From contig JAUNSK010000015.1 of assembly GCA_030539275.1 (NCBI GenBank), positions 1-64,000 of the forward strand: a stretch of DNA of 64,000 bases. The letters run 5' to 3'. Under the pieces are notes generated by a model that worked only from the letters and a program-made list of their open reading frames with translations, was not told the DNA's origin and did not search any database. The DNA comes from Oscillospiraceae bacterium. Lineage in GTDB: Bacteria > Bacillota > Clostridia > Oscillospirales > Ruminococcaceae. Position numbers and translations under genes: made by a program. This document shows positions 34,492-43,273 of the stretch, piece after piece; positions within the stretch are counted from its first letter, which is position 1, and each line of letters begins with the position of its first letter.

Positions 34492-35175
34492 ATGGGTGAA
34501 GAAAACAAGGAGTATCAGAAAGCAGTATCATATCTGACACGTATGATAGAAAACGGGGAGTTAAGATCCGATTCAAGGCTGCCTGCAGAAAGAACCATTG
34601 CAGCAGACCTTAATATCAGCCGGAATTCCACGCGTGAAGCTCTGAGATCTCTTGAAAATATGGGCATAATCGAAAGCCGGCACGGATCCGGGAGCTACCT
34701 TACTGGCAATATTTCAAAATCCCTTTCAACAATGATAAAGATCATGATGATGCTTGAAAAATTCAGTGAGAGTGAAATATGTGAGTTCAGAAGAAGCATG
34801 GAAAAGACCGTTTGTTTTACTCTTCTGGACAGTCGGGCTGATAAAGAAAAAATAGCGGATGAGGCGTACTCGATAATTACTGCGCCGCAGCAGACTGCAG
34901 GTGATGAAACAGAGGCTGACCGCAGATTTCATTATTATCTGATCGAAGCCACACAAAACAGACTGCTCATCTCTATTATGGAGGCTATTACGGATATATA
35001 CCGTGAGTGGATAGATTCTGTCATTTCCGGCGCCCCGCCGGAACTCAGGGCAAGGCTTGCTGATGCTCATCTTGATATAATAAGCGCAATAAGAAAATCA
35101 GACAGAGCAGAATGTGAAAAAGCAATAGACAGGCATTACGACCTGACAGATGAGGTAATGCTCAGTAGAAAATAA
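34492..35175 (+). CDS. FadR-subfamily GntR regulator
   Basis: A 227-residue regulator. The winged HTH at ~10-75 has LPAERTIAADLNISRNSTREALRSLENMGIIESRHGSGSY-type sequence, the classic GntR form. The C-terminal all-helical FCD domain (~90-220) should bind a carboxylic-acid ligand and a metal; ADRRFHYYLIEATQN and the late ARLADAHLDIISAI, DRHYDL fit its conserved histidines. It is 12 bases after lrgB, with GGGAGA upstream. Probable autoregulation through the palindrome at 33392-33410. Confidence 0.92.
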   Translation: MGEENKEYQKAVSYLTRMIENGELRSDSRLPAERTIAADLNISRNSTREALRSLENMGIIESRHGSGSYLTGNISKSLSTMIKIMMMLEKFSESEICEFRRSMEKTVCFTLLDSRADKEKIADEAYSIITAPQQTAGDETEADRRFHYYLIEATQNRLLISIMEAITDIYREWIDSVISGAPPELRARLADAHLDIISAIRKSDRAECEKAIDRHYDLTDEVMLSRK

Positions 35176-35177
35176 GG

Positions 35178-35220
35178 AAACTGCCCTAACATTATCCGTT
35201 GATGATGCGAGGGCAGTTTT
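35178..35220 (+). terminator. Terminator of lrgAB-gntR
   Basis: AAACTGCCCT pairs with AGGGCAGTTT, followed by a short T-rich tract. Confidence 0.8.
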
Positions 35221-35353
35221 ATTTATATAAAAAGAAACTGTTGTCTTTGTAGAATTATGAGTGTATACTTGTTATTGTAAGATATGACATTTCAGCTTTA
35301 TGCAGGCAGAAATGTCAGAATAATATATGATCAGAGGAAGGCTTGATTACAAA

Positions 35354-36337
35354 ATGGATGAAAGATATACATACATAAGAAACAAAGCACAGGAGATCCT
35401 GCAGACCTATAAGGCGCCGAAGCCGAGAAAAAGCTACATTTCGCAGACCACATTATCAATGATTGCAGGGTTCGGACTTGTATTTGTCGGGGCATGGCGC
35501 AAACTTCCTGCAGCATTTGCAGCAAGCGGTGTCTGCTTTATACTGTTTATTATTTTTCTGGTACTTGCGTGTGCAGGGGATGTAAAGCAGCATGACGGGG
35601 AGGTGCAGCTTGACAGATTTAATAAATCAGTTCTGGTGCCGCAGCTTATCAGAGAAATGCTTCCTGAATGCATTATCAAAATGAATGAATCAGAAAATCT
35701 TGCAGTCAGCAGCGGACTTTGCGGAGGCAAGGCAGACACTTATTATGATTACGGTACTTTTCATTTCACTATGACAAACGGCATTCCGGCCGTATTTACA
35801 AGAGTTCTTTCATACAGCTATGATCACAGTGACCATACATCCAGGGAACAGGCGTGCGGTGCGCTTATATATTTCCCTCGTGTATTGTCTAACTACTTTG
35901 ATAAGCCAGTCAGAGTATTTTTCAACAGGCAGGAATTTCTCAGGGAAAAGGACCGCAGACTCGGTATCCATGAACGTTTCTGCGAGCCAGGAACAAAATA
36001 TCTTGCAAGACTTGCAGAAGGAAATATATTTAAAAACCATATCGACGTTAATAATGAAAAGTTCAGGCTTTACTATAATGCATACGCTGATGATAAAATA
36101 TGCGGTCAGGAATATCTGAATGATGACAGGGCAGAGAAGCTTGTGTGTCTGCATGAAGAGTTTGATTCATGGTTCAGCATTTCATGTACAGGCAATGACG
36201 TGTATCTATATATAAGGGACAGCCTGGATTTTGTCGTCGGAACAGACACAGACCCTGTGATCAGGGAAGATCTCTTTGAGAGATTTTACGCACTGATCGC
36301 AGGATCTGGTAAAATGCTTGATTATATTGTCGGCTGA
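35354..36337 (+). CDS. Two-span membrane protein, DUF3137-like
   Basis: The 327-residue protein has two close spans (residues ~34-75) near the N-terminus and a long soluble C-terminal domain that should be cytoplasmic. Length, topology and motifs such as SSGLCGGKADTYYDYGTFHF, FTRVLSYSYDHSDH and the late FDSWFSISCTGNDVYLYI resemble DUF3137 proteins, whose role is unknown. An earlier ATG at 35327 has no ribosome site; the ATG at 35354 has GAGGAAGG upstream. It is monocistronic. Confidence 0.78.
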   Translation: MDERYTYIRNKAQEILQTYKAPKPRKSYISQTTLSMIAGFGLVFVGAWRKLPAAFAASGVCFILFIIFLVLACAGDVKQHDGEVQLDRFNKSVLVPQLIREMLPECIIKMNESENLAVSSGLCGGKADTYYDYGTFHFTMTNGIPAVFTRVLSYSYDHSDHTSREQACGALIYFPRVLSNYFDKPVRVFFNRQEFLREKDRRLGIHERFCEPGTKYLARLAEGNIFKNHIDVNNEKFRLYYNAYADDKICGQEYLNDDRAEKLVCLHEEFDSWFSISCTGNDVYLYIRDSLDFVVGTDTDPVIREDLFERFYALIAGSGKMLDYIVG

Positions 36338-36363
36338 TACTTAAAAAATATTAAGGCATTTTT

Positions 36364-38046
36364 CTATCGGCACTGGGTGCAGATATATTCAGGAACAGTT
36401 TTTTCATTTATCGCAGATTCGAAAAGTCTCCAGCCGCCTGCAAGATTATAGCAGTCAAATCCGTTTCCTGTCAGGAGCCTGCACGCAATATAGCTTCTCA
36501 TTCCGCTGTGACAGTGAACATAGACAGGCTTGTCACGCGGTATTTCATCAAGATGATCACGCAGAGTATCAAGAGGAATATTTACAAAGCCGTCAATATT
36601 TCCTCTCTGGTACTCTGTTTTCGTTCTGACATCCAGCAGAGTCACACTGCCGTCACGAGGAAGGTCATTTACCTCATCCCAGAAGAACTGCTTAAGCTTC
36701 CCTGTTACAACATTCTGAGCGACAAAGCCCAGCATATTTACCGGGTCCTTTGCACTTGAAAACGGCGGTGCATACGACAGCTCAAGGGAAGTAAGGTCAG
36801 TTATTTCAGCACCGAATCTTATAGCTGACGCAAGAACATCAATACGCTTGTCCACTCCGTCAAAGCCCACTATCTGAGCACCGATAAGCTTCAGTGTTTT
36901 CCTGTCCCAGAGTGCCTTGACCAATATATTTACAGCTCCCGGATAGTAGCCGGCATGTGATCCGGAATAGATATATGTCTTATCATAATCTATCCCTGCA
37001 GCCTTTGCAGTTTTTTCATTTATACCTGTTGCAGCAGCAGTCATTTCAAATATCTTAAGGATCGATGACCCCTGTGTTCCTGTGTATTCACTGGCTATGC
37101 CGCAGATGTTGTCAGCTGCAATCCGTCCCTGTTTATTTGCAGGACCTGCGAGCGGAATAAAAGCACTGTTGTCAGTTATAAAATCATGTACCTCTGCAGC
37201 ATCTCCGACAGCGTAGATATTATCATAGTTTGTTTTCATATTTTTATCTACCACTATTGAACCGCGTCTGTTCAGCATTATGCCGCATTTTGCTGCAAGG
37301 GAAGTATCAGGACTTACACCAACTGACATAATTACCATATCAGCTGTCAGGGTCTGCGAGTCAAGAGTCAGCTCAAGACCGTGACCGGTGTCGGATATTT
37401 TTCTGACTGCACTGCCTGTGATCAGGTTCACACCTTTTTCTCTTATGTACTTATGAATGTCAGCAGCCATTTCAAAATCAAGCGGCCCGATAATATGATC
37501 CGAGAGCTCAGCTATAGTTACCTTAAGCCCTGCAGCTATAAGATTTTCTGCCATTTCCACGCCTATATATCCGCCGCCGATTATAACGGCACTTGCAGGC
37601 TTTCTGTTTTCAATATAGTCCGTAATGGCATAGGTATCCGGAATATTTCTCAGAGTGAATACACCTTCACTGTCTGTCCCTTCAATGTCCGGTATTACCG
37701 GTTTTGCACCAGGGGACAATATAAGATCGTCATACGTTTCTTCATAAGTCCTGCCCGAAGTCAGATCATTTACCAGAACAGTATTTCTCTCAGGATCGAA
37801 CTTAACAACCTCATTCTTCACCCTAACATCAATATTAAACCTCGCCCTGAAGCTCTCCGGAGTCTGCAGAGTGAGCATTTTTTTATCCGTTATGACCCCA
37901 CCGATAAAATAAGGCAGTCCGCAGTTAGCAAACGAAACATAATCCCCACGCTCCATTATAATGATCTCCGCCTTCTCATCAAGCCTTCTGAGCCTCGCCG
38001 CCGCCGACGCTCCTCCCGCAACTCCGCCGATAATTACTGTTTTCAT
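36364..38046 (-). CDS. CoA-disulfide reductase-like FAD enzyme with C-terminal rhodanese
   Basis: A 560-residue flavoprotein of the CoADR-Rhd type. The FAD-binding start is VIIGGVAGGASAAARLRR. The redox cysteine lies in SFANCGLPY near residue 43. The NAD(P)H motif is VIIGGGYIGVEMAE, and a second FAD motif is NIYAVGDAAEV. Residues ~455-555 form a rhodanese domain with an active CHSGMRS loop. Relatives reduce CoA disulfide, CoA persulfide or polysulfide. In an anaerobe a role in sulfur or redox homeostasis is likely. It has GGAGG upstream and no operon partner. Confidence 0.93.
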   Translation of the reverse strand: MKTVIIGGVAGGASAAARLRRLDEKAEIIIMERGDYVSFANCGLPYFIGGVITDKKMLTLQTPESFRARFNIDVRVKNEVVKFDPERNTVLVNDLTSGRTYEETYDDLILSPGAKPVIPDIEGTDSEGVFTLRNIPDTYAITDYIENRKPASAVIIGGGYIGVEMAENLIAAGLKVTIAELSDHIIGPLDFEMAADIHKYIREKGVNLITGSAVRKISDTGHGLELTLDSQTLTADMVIMSVGVSPDTSLAAKCGIMLNRRGSIVVDKNMKTNYDNIYAVGDAAEVHDFITDNSAFIPLAGPANKQGRIAADNICGIASEYTGTQGSSILKIFEMTAAATGINEKTAKAAGIDYDKTYIYSGSHAGYYPGAVNILVKALWDRKTLKLIGAQIVGFDGVDKRIDVLASAIRFGAEITDLTSLELSYAPPFSSAKDPVNMLGFVAQNVVTGKLKQFFWDEVNDLPRDGSVTLLDVRTKTEYQRGNIDGFVNIPLDTLRDHLDEIPRDKPVYVHCHSGMRSYIACRLLTGNGFDCYNLAGGWRLFESAINEKTVPEYICTQCR

Positions 38047-38151
38047 AATAATCCTCCTGGTTTAATTATAAATTGTTCTTATTATGTCCTGTTATTTAGC
38101 TGATCTGTTTATAGTCATCCTCACCATATATCTAAAATTCAGGGTAGTTAT

Positions 38152-38224
38152 CCGAAGGTTCAGAGCAGATCACCCGAAGGTTCAGGGCGACCGGAAAGCC
38201 CTGACTGCACTCCGCAGAGTGCAG
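38152..38224. repeat. Intergenic direct repeats and hairpins
   Basis: CCGAAGGTTCAGRGC occurs twice (38152-38166 and 38174-38188). A small hairpin CAGGGC...GCCCTG (38183-38203) and a perfect hairpin CTGCACTC-CGCA-GAGTGCAG (38205-38224) follow. It sits in a 430-base gene-free stretch and is more GC-rich than the AT-rich DNA around it. The remaining part of the stretch (38225-38477) shows nothing further apart from AT-rich promoter-like sequence. Confidence 0.6.
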
Positions 38225-38477
38225 ATCCTCTGTATTTAAATAAGCATTTCTCTTTTACTCATCACCCTATGTATCACATTTTAACAGGAGCAGAGATATT
38301 TTTCTGTGACGAAATCACAAATGAACTAATATTTTTAATACTTCTTCTTATTATTTATTAAAATATAAAGATCCCCCAAAAACCGTTTGTGATTGAAATA
38401 AGCAACGATAGTGTGTTATAATTTCATATATAGAAAAATATCAAAAAAAATGACTGATTACAGGAGTGACAAAAAAT

Positions 38478-38951
38478 ATGAAAATTATTAAGGCAATGAA
38501 AAATGACATACAGACACTTATGTCAATAAGAATGGAAATGCTGCGTGTCGTAAATGATCTGTCCGACGACAGTACATTTGACGAAAACTTCAAACACTCA
38601 ACAAGAGAATATTTTGAAAACGCAGATCAGACTACAGTTCTCGCACTTGACGGTGAAGAGGCTGTCGGATGCGCTACGATCTGCTACATTGACATTCTCC
38701 CGACATTTGACCACCCGACAGGAAAAAGAGCACATGTGATGAATGTGTATACCAGAAAGGAATACAGACGTCAGGGGATAGCACTTGAAATGATGAAATT
38801 TCTGATAGATGAGGCAAAGGACAGAGGCGTGACGGAGATAAGCCTTGATGCAACAAAGGCTGGAAGACCACTGTATGAGAGGTGCGGATTTGAGAGTAAT
38901 GCTGAGGGAATGGTGTTGGAGATGAAGGGAAAATTAAGATACAGTATATAG
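38478..38951 (+). CDS. GNAT-family N-acetyltransferase
   Basis: A 157-residue acetyl-CoA-dependent acyltransferase. The acetyl-CoA loop is RRQGIALEMMKFLIDEAK (residues ~92-109, R-x-x-G-x-A), preceded by the strand AHVMNVYTRKEY. LDATKAGRPLYERCGFE is the typical C-terminal pattern. The substrate is unknown. The ATG at 38478 is preferred, since the upstream GTG at 38466 overlaps the CAGGAG site. It is monocistronic and convergent with an AraC-type gene. Confidence 0.92.
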   Translation: MKIIKAMKNDIQTLMSIRMEMLRVVNDLSDDSTFDENFKHSTREYFENADQTTVLALDGEEAVGCATICYIDILPTFDHPTGKRAHVMNVYTRKEYRRQGIALEMMKFLIDEAKDRGVTEISLDATKAGRPLYERCGFESNAEGMVLEMKGKLRYSI

Positions 38952-38957
38952 AAAACA

Positions 38958-38990
38958 AGGCTGCCCGCTCCTCCCGTGCGGACAGCCTCA
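38958..38990. terminator. Terminator between GNAT and AraC-type genes
   Basis: AGGCTGCCCGC pairs with GCGGACAGCCT (one mismatch). The T tract is better on the minus strand, which would serve the AraC-GyrI gene. Confidence 0.65.
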
Positions 38991-39025
38991 TCATTGTCTC
39001 TTTTCTTTTAAAATTTTCTATTTTT

Positions 39026-39883
39026 CTATCTCTTCTTGACCGGAATCCATACCTCGCTGTAATAATTCCTGTCATTCATACCCTCAGAAAAATCTGCAGG
39101 ATCTGAGTACATTTCGATGTTATATCCTTCTGCAATAGTATAATCAGTGCAGTTAGGAAGCCATTCGGAGAAGATCTTGCCCTGAACGTCCTGAATTGCG
39201 TTTGGCATTGCGCCTTTGCACGGGAATACTGCCCAGGTATGAGCCGGGATAACTCTGGTAACAAATCCTTCAGGAATGTCTTTCTGAGGAATATAGTTAT
39301 CAGCTATCATATACTCAAACTTATCTCTGCCCATAGTTTCGTCGATGTTGATGCCGTATTCACCGCAGACTACACTGTTTTTTCCTGCCTTGCAGTAGTC
39401 CTGCCAGAACTTCGGTACCTCTGTCTGTGCTGTTTCATAACTGAATGATTCTGATACTCCGATAACTGTAAATGCTGCTTTTTCAACTATTTTGTAATCC
39501 ATAATACTGCCGCCTTCCAATGAAAATTTTATTTTTAGCGGGGCAAAGGATCTGACCATTGCTCCGTCTTTCTTTACAGCACTTGGAGTAACGCCGTGGA
39601 AACGGGTAAATGCCTTTGTGAAGCTGTCCGGTGACTCATAACCATACCTGAGAGCTGTGTCTATGATCTTTGTGTCAGATGAAACAAGCTCACTGCCGGC
39701 GAGTGTAAGTCTGCGCAGCCTTATGTACTCGCCGACGGTCATACCGCAGAGCATTGAAAATCCTTTCTGAAAATAGAACGGAGAAACAGCTGCCTGTCTG
39801 GCTATTTCGTCGATCGAAAGTTCATCAGTAATGTTTTTCTCGATATAGTTTATCGCTTCACTTATAGATTCTATCCATCCCAT
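39026..39883 (-). CDS. AraC-family regulator with GyrI-like ligand domain
   Basis: A 285-residue regulator. The N-terminal two-HTH AraC domain (~1-105) has LSIDEIARQAAVSPFYFQKGF and DTALRYGYESPDSFTKAFTRFHGVTPS. The C-terminal ~120-284 is a GyrI/Rob-type effector-binding domain ending DRNYYSEVWIPVKK. Such proteins respond to hydrophobic cations and other drugs. The start has AGGAGG upstream. No linked exporter is seen, so the target is unknown. Confidence 0.93.
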   Translation of the reverse strand: MGWIESISEAINYIEKNITDELSIDEIARQAAVSPFYFQKGFSMLCGMTVGEYIRLRRLTLAGSELVSSDTKIIDTALRYGYESPDSFTKAFTRFHGVTPSAVKKDGAMVRSFAPLKIKFSLEGGSIMDYKIVEKAAFTVIGVSESFSYETAQTEVPKFWQDYCKAGKNSVVCGEYGINIDETMGRDKFEYMIADNYIPQKDIPEGFVTRVIPAHTWAVFPCKGAMPNAIQDVQGKIFSEWLPNCTDYTIAEGYNIEMYSDPADFSEGMNDRNYYSEVWIPVKKR

Positions 39884-40036
39884 CGTTGCATCCTCCTTGT
39901 CTGTGATTAAAGTATACTATGTTTGCGAGAGTAAATCCCGACTTTTAATGCTATGTTTTGTCGTGGTGAAGAGCAAATAAGAAATTTATTTTAATATTGA
40001 GATTATAACATATATTGTTCTTTGAGTAAAGTGCTG

Positions 40037-40115
40037 GGGATTTCGCTCCTGCGGGAGCGACCCGGGCTTTGCGGTCGCCCGGGGCCTTCGCGGATGAAAC
40101 TACTCCCGGCGGCGA
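40037..40115. repeat. GC-rich palindromic intergenic element
   Basis: A ~75-base GC-rich block in an AT-rich surround. It contains the hairpin TCGCTCC-TGCG-GGAGCGA and then overlapping near-palindromes around CCCGGG (CCCGGGCTTTGCGGTCGCCCGGGG). It contains no convincing gene. It may be a repetitive extragenic palindrome unit. Confidence 0.6.
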
Positions 40116-40124
40116 CTGAGGAGT

Positions 40125-40181
40125 CAAAAATGACTGTACCGCAGCTTATTTTCAATAAGTTATGCGGTACAGCCATTTTTA
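40125..40181. terminator. Bidirectional terminator beside the EAL gene
   Basis: CTGTACCGCA (40134-40143) pairs with TGCGGTACAG (40163-40172) and extends inward through GCTTA/TAAGT. A- and T-rich tracts are on both sides. Confidence 0.82.
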
Positions 40182-40214
40182 TATGTAATAATATTGATGG
40201 AGTTGTCAGATGTC

Positions 40215-41420
40215 TTATTCAAGTGCTTTTGAGAGAGTTATTGCAAGAATGTCATCGGATGCAGGATTTTTTACATAGTAGTTTGTTGACTCAACTCTTC
40301 TGTAAATGCCGTCATCACCGAGCTGTCTTGTTATAACGCTTCTTGTTCTTTCGCCTCTGTTATATGCGGCTATCTGGTCGTCTATTTTAAATGTATCCGA
40401 GAACAGGGCTGCATCATCAGGATGCATCGTTGCAGCACCATGTACGATAAGCTCAGTGTATACGCCTGTTGACGGGCAGCTGCAGGTAGAGAAATTTTCA
40501 TAGACCATCATATAGAAGCTGTTCTTTGAAAGATTGCTCATGATCACAAGCGGATAGCACATAAATATTGCATCGAGAAGAAGCTGGGTCGCACTTGCAG
40601 CAGGCTGAGTCAGAAGAATGTCTTCAGTATCAGTTTCTTCAGGTGAATTTGAGCAGAGAGCCGAATACTCACTTTCCGGGAGCGGCTTTGAGAAGAAAAA
40701 TCCCTGGATCGTTTCACATCCGCAGGTACGGAGAAATCCAAGCTGTTCCTTGGTCTCAACGCCCTCGGCGACTGTTATCAGCTTAAGACGTTTGGCAAAG
40801 TTAAAAATACTTTCAAGAACTATACGTTCCTTCTCATTTTCGCAGTTTCCGCTCAGAAGTGATTTATCAATTTTAAGGACATTAGCCGGAACATCCTTTA
40901 CAAAGTTGAGAGAGGAGAGTCCGCTGCCGAAGTCATCTATGGCAACTGAAAAACCGCACTTTCTTATTTCATCTATAAATGATATGATGTTGCCGTCTCT
41001 GGCAAGAGCCGATTCGGTTATTTCAGCTTCTATATATTTATGCGGAATATTGTACTTGTCTACTATGCCGCAGATGTGTTCAATAAAATTGTCCTCAGAA
41101 GTATGCAGTCTTGAAAAGTTTACTGATACAGGTACTTTATGTACTTTCATATCTATCTGTTTTCTGATAAACCTGCATACTACCTCAAGCATGTACCAGT
41201 CAAGCCTGGTTACGAGTCCGTTGCTTTCAAGCAGAGGAATAAATGAATCAGGAGGATACAGACCGCCATCTGAATTTTTCCATCTTGCAAGTGCCTCTGA
41301 TCCTGTAACCTTTCCTGTAATGACGTCATACTTTGGCTGATAGTAGGCAATTATATCTCCCTGCTCAATTGCTCTGTCAAGCATATCCCCTATATTTTCC
41401 TTTGTAAAAACAGATCCCAT
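40215..41420 (-). CDS. EAL-domain c-di-GMP phosphodiesterase with PAS-like C-terminus
   Basis: A 401-residue cytoplasmic protein. The EAL domain (residues ~10-250) has all key motifs: SEALAR, the Asn in VSVNFSR, EITES, AIDDFGSG, KIDKSLL, AEGVET and the ending QGFFFSKPL, so c-di-GMP hydrolysis is likely. The C-terminal ~275-400 has a PAS-like pattern (IYRRVESTNYYVKN) that could sense a ligand. The order EAL-PAS is less common than PAS-EAL. It probably opposes the GGDEF proteins encoded nearby. Confidence 0.93.
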   Translation of the reverse strand: MGSVFTKENIGDMLDRAIEQGDIIAYYQPKYDVITGKVTGSEALARWKNSDGGLYPPDSFIPLLESNGLVTRLDWYMLEVVCRFIRKQIDMKVHKVPVSVNFSRLHTSEDNFIEHICGIVDKYNIPHKYIEAEITESALARDGNIISFIDEIRKCGFSVAIDDFGSGLSSLNFVKDVPANVLKIDKSLLSGNCENEKERIVLESIFNFAKRLKLITVAEGVETKEQLGFLRTCGCETIQGFFFSKPLPESEYSALCSNSPEETDTEDILLTQPAASATQLLLDAIFMCYPLVIMSNLSKNSFYMMVYENFSTCSCPSTGVYTELIVHGAATMHPDDAALFSDTFKIDDQIAAYNRGERTRSVITRQLGDDGIYRRVESTNYYVKNPASDDILAITLSKALE

Positions 41421-41779
41421 ATATATCCCTCCGGTCAGAATGTTTTCTTAAATGTAAGCTAGGTAGTATTCAGATGTTTATTTTTTTAAATTATAACATT
41501 TATATAGAATATTGTCAATAATTATAGAATAATATATTTCTATAATATTCATATTGCACAAAATAGTTGTATTATCAGTTCAAAAAAATTTTATATTTAT
41601 TATATTACTATAAAAGAACCATGTTCACCAGCAATAAAAATGAATTCACAGGGTATATATCGTACACCGATAATCCAAACTATATTTATGTATGAGTAAT
41701 ATTTATCATTAAAAAAATACTTGCATAACTATAAAAACAAGACAGAATTATTTATATATATCTGAAACGGGGAATGGTT
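41421..41779. other. Gene-free AT-rich stretch between EAL and NCS2 genes
   Basis: No gene or known riboswitch was seen here. The conserved loop sequences of the purine riboswitch were looked for, because of the purine permease downstream, and were not found. The DNA is very AT-rich and probably contains the two divergent promoters. Confidence 0.5.
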
Positions 41780-43135
41780 ATGTTTAATCTGAAAGAAAAC
41801 GGTACAAATGTGCCTACTGAAATTGCTGCCGGTCTGAGTACATTTATTGCGATGGCATACATTATAGTAATCAATCCCGGTATACTGTCGCAGTCGGGAA
41901 TGGAATGGGGAGCAGTATTTCTTGCAACTATCATCTCATCAATAATAGGTACACTTATTATGGGACTGTTTGCAAATGTTCCGTATGCTCAGGCACCCGG
42001 AATGGGACTCAGTGCATTTTTCGTATATACTGCGTGTTTTGCACTTAAGTTTACCTGGCAGGAAGCACTGACAATGGTTTTTATCTGCGGACTTATCAAT
42101 ATTACAATTACTGCAACCAGTCTGCGAAGGGCTATTATCAGGGCATTTCCGGAAAGTCTGCAGAATGCCATAGGCGGAGGGATCGGAATTTTTGTTGCAT
42201 ATATAGGACTTCTTAATATCGGATTTATCAATTTCGATTCCGGAGTTCCAGCACTATCCAATCTCGGGAACCGGTCGCTGCTTCTGTTTCTGATAGGCTT
42301 ATTTATTATCATTACACTGACGCTTCTTAATGTCAGAGGTGCAATGCTTATAGGAATAATAGCTGCAACACTGATAGGAATTCCGATGGGTGTGACAGTT
42401 ATAAACGGTAATACAGTTGGATTTATGGATTCATGCCGTGCTCTTCCGTCGACGTTCGGAGTCATATTTACAGACAAGGGATTCGGTTCGTTATTTTCAG
42501 ATGTTTCAAGACTTCCGCTTGTTCTTATTACTATTTTTGCATTCAGTCTGTCAGATACATTTGATACTATAGGTACATTCATAGGTACAGGGCGCAAAAC
42601 CGGAATATTCAACATTGAAGATGAAATGTCATATAAACAGGGAGGTGTGAAAAGGCAGAAATCAAAGCTTGAGAAGGCACTTTACTCTGATGCCATTGCA
42701 ACCAGCGTCGGTGCGGTGATCGGTACATCAAACACTACTACTTATGTCGAAAGTGTAGTTGGTATCGGTGTCGGCGGCCGTACAGGTCTGACGAGTGTCG
42801 TTACTGCCATCTGCTTTGCGGTAAGTTCGGTATTTGCCTCAGTTATAAGCGCTGTTCCGTTTGCAGCAACAGCACCTGCTCTGGTCGTTGTAGGTATAAT
42901 GATGATATCATCATTCGGGGATATAGACTGGAAGGATTTTGACACTGCCATTCCTGCATTTTTTGCCGGCATTTTTATGGCTCTCTGCTACAGCATTTCA
43001 TATGGTATAGCTGCCGGATTTATATTTTACTGTCTTGTAAAGACCTGCAGGAGAAAGGCCAATGAAGTTCACCCTATAATGTGGATCATAACCGGTCTTT
43101 TCATTGCGAATTTTGTTTTTTCGGCACTGGTGTAG
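41780..43135 (+). CDS. NCS2-family purine permease (AdeQ/PbuG type)
   Basis: A 451-residue secondary transporter with about 12-14 spans. The opening NVPTEIAAGLSTFIAMAYIIVINPGIL and the segment ANVPYAQAPGMGLSAFFVYT are diagnostic for the AzgA-like purine group (adenine, guanine, hypoxanthine). Other signs are LSDTFDTIGTFIGTGRKTG and GTSNTTTYVESVVGIGVGGRTGLTS. The ATG at 41780 lies 6 bases after GGGGA; the one at 41774 touches it. It is monocistronic with a good terminator. Confidence 0.94.
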   Translation: MFNLKENGTNVPTEIAAGLSTFIAMAYIIVINPGILSQSGMEWGAVFLATIISSIIGTLIMGLFANVPYAQAPGMGLSAFFVYTACFALKFTWQEALTMVFICGLINITITATSLRRAIIRAFPESLQNAIGGGIGIFVAYIGLLNIGFINFDSGVPALSNLGNRSLLLFLIGLFIIITLTLLNVRGAMLIGIIAATLIGIPMGVTVINGNTVGFMDSCRALPSTFGVIFTDKGFGSLFSDVSRLPLVLITIFAFSLSDTFDTIGTFIGTGRKTGIFNIEDEMSYKQGGVKRQKSKLEKALYSDAIATSVGAVIGTSNTTTYVESVVGIGVGGRTGLTSVVTAICFAVSSVFASVISAVPFAATAPALVVVGIMMISSFGDIDWKDFDTAIPAFFAGIFMALCYSISYGIAAGFIFYCLVKTCRRKANEVHPIMWIITGLFIANFVFSALV

Positions 43136-43176
43136 ATACTTTGTGCTGAGATCCAGAGTAAACCCAGATAAATAAA

Positions 43177-43210
43177 AACAGACCCGGATATTTTTTATCG
43201 GGGTCTGTTA
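43177..43210. terminator. Terminator after the NCS2 gene
   Basis: AACAGACCCGGATA pairs with TATCGGGGTCTGTT (one mismatch) around a T loop; it sits between converging genes. Confidence 0.85.
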
Positions 43211-43273
43211 TGTTTCTTATCAGGTAAATTCCTTGTTTTAATATCAAATGCTCATTATAAATAATCAAAGACA

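Noticed and set aside
41421-41779. Purine riboswitch before the purine permease
   Set aside because: The conserved three-way-junction loop sequences were not found; only AT-rich DNA is seen.
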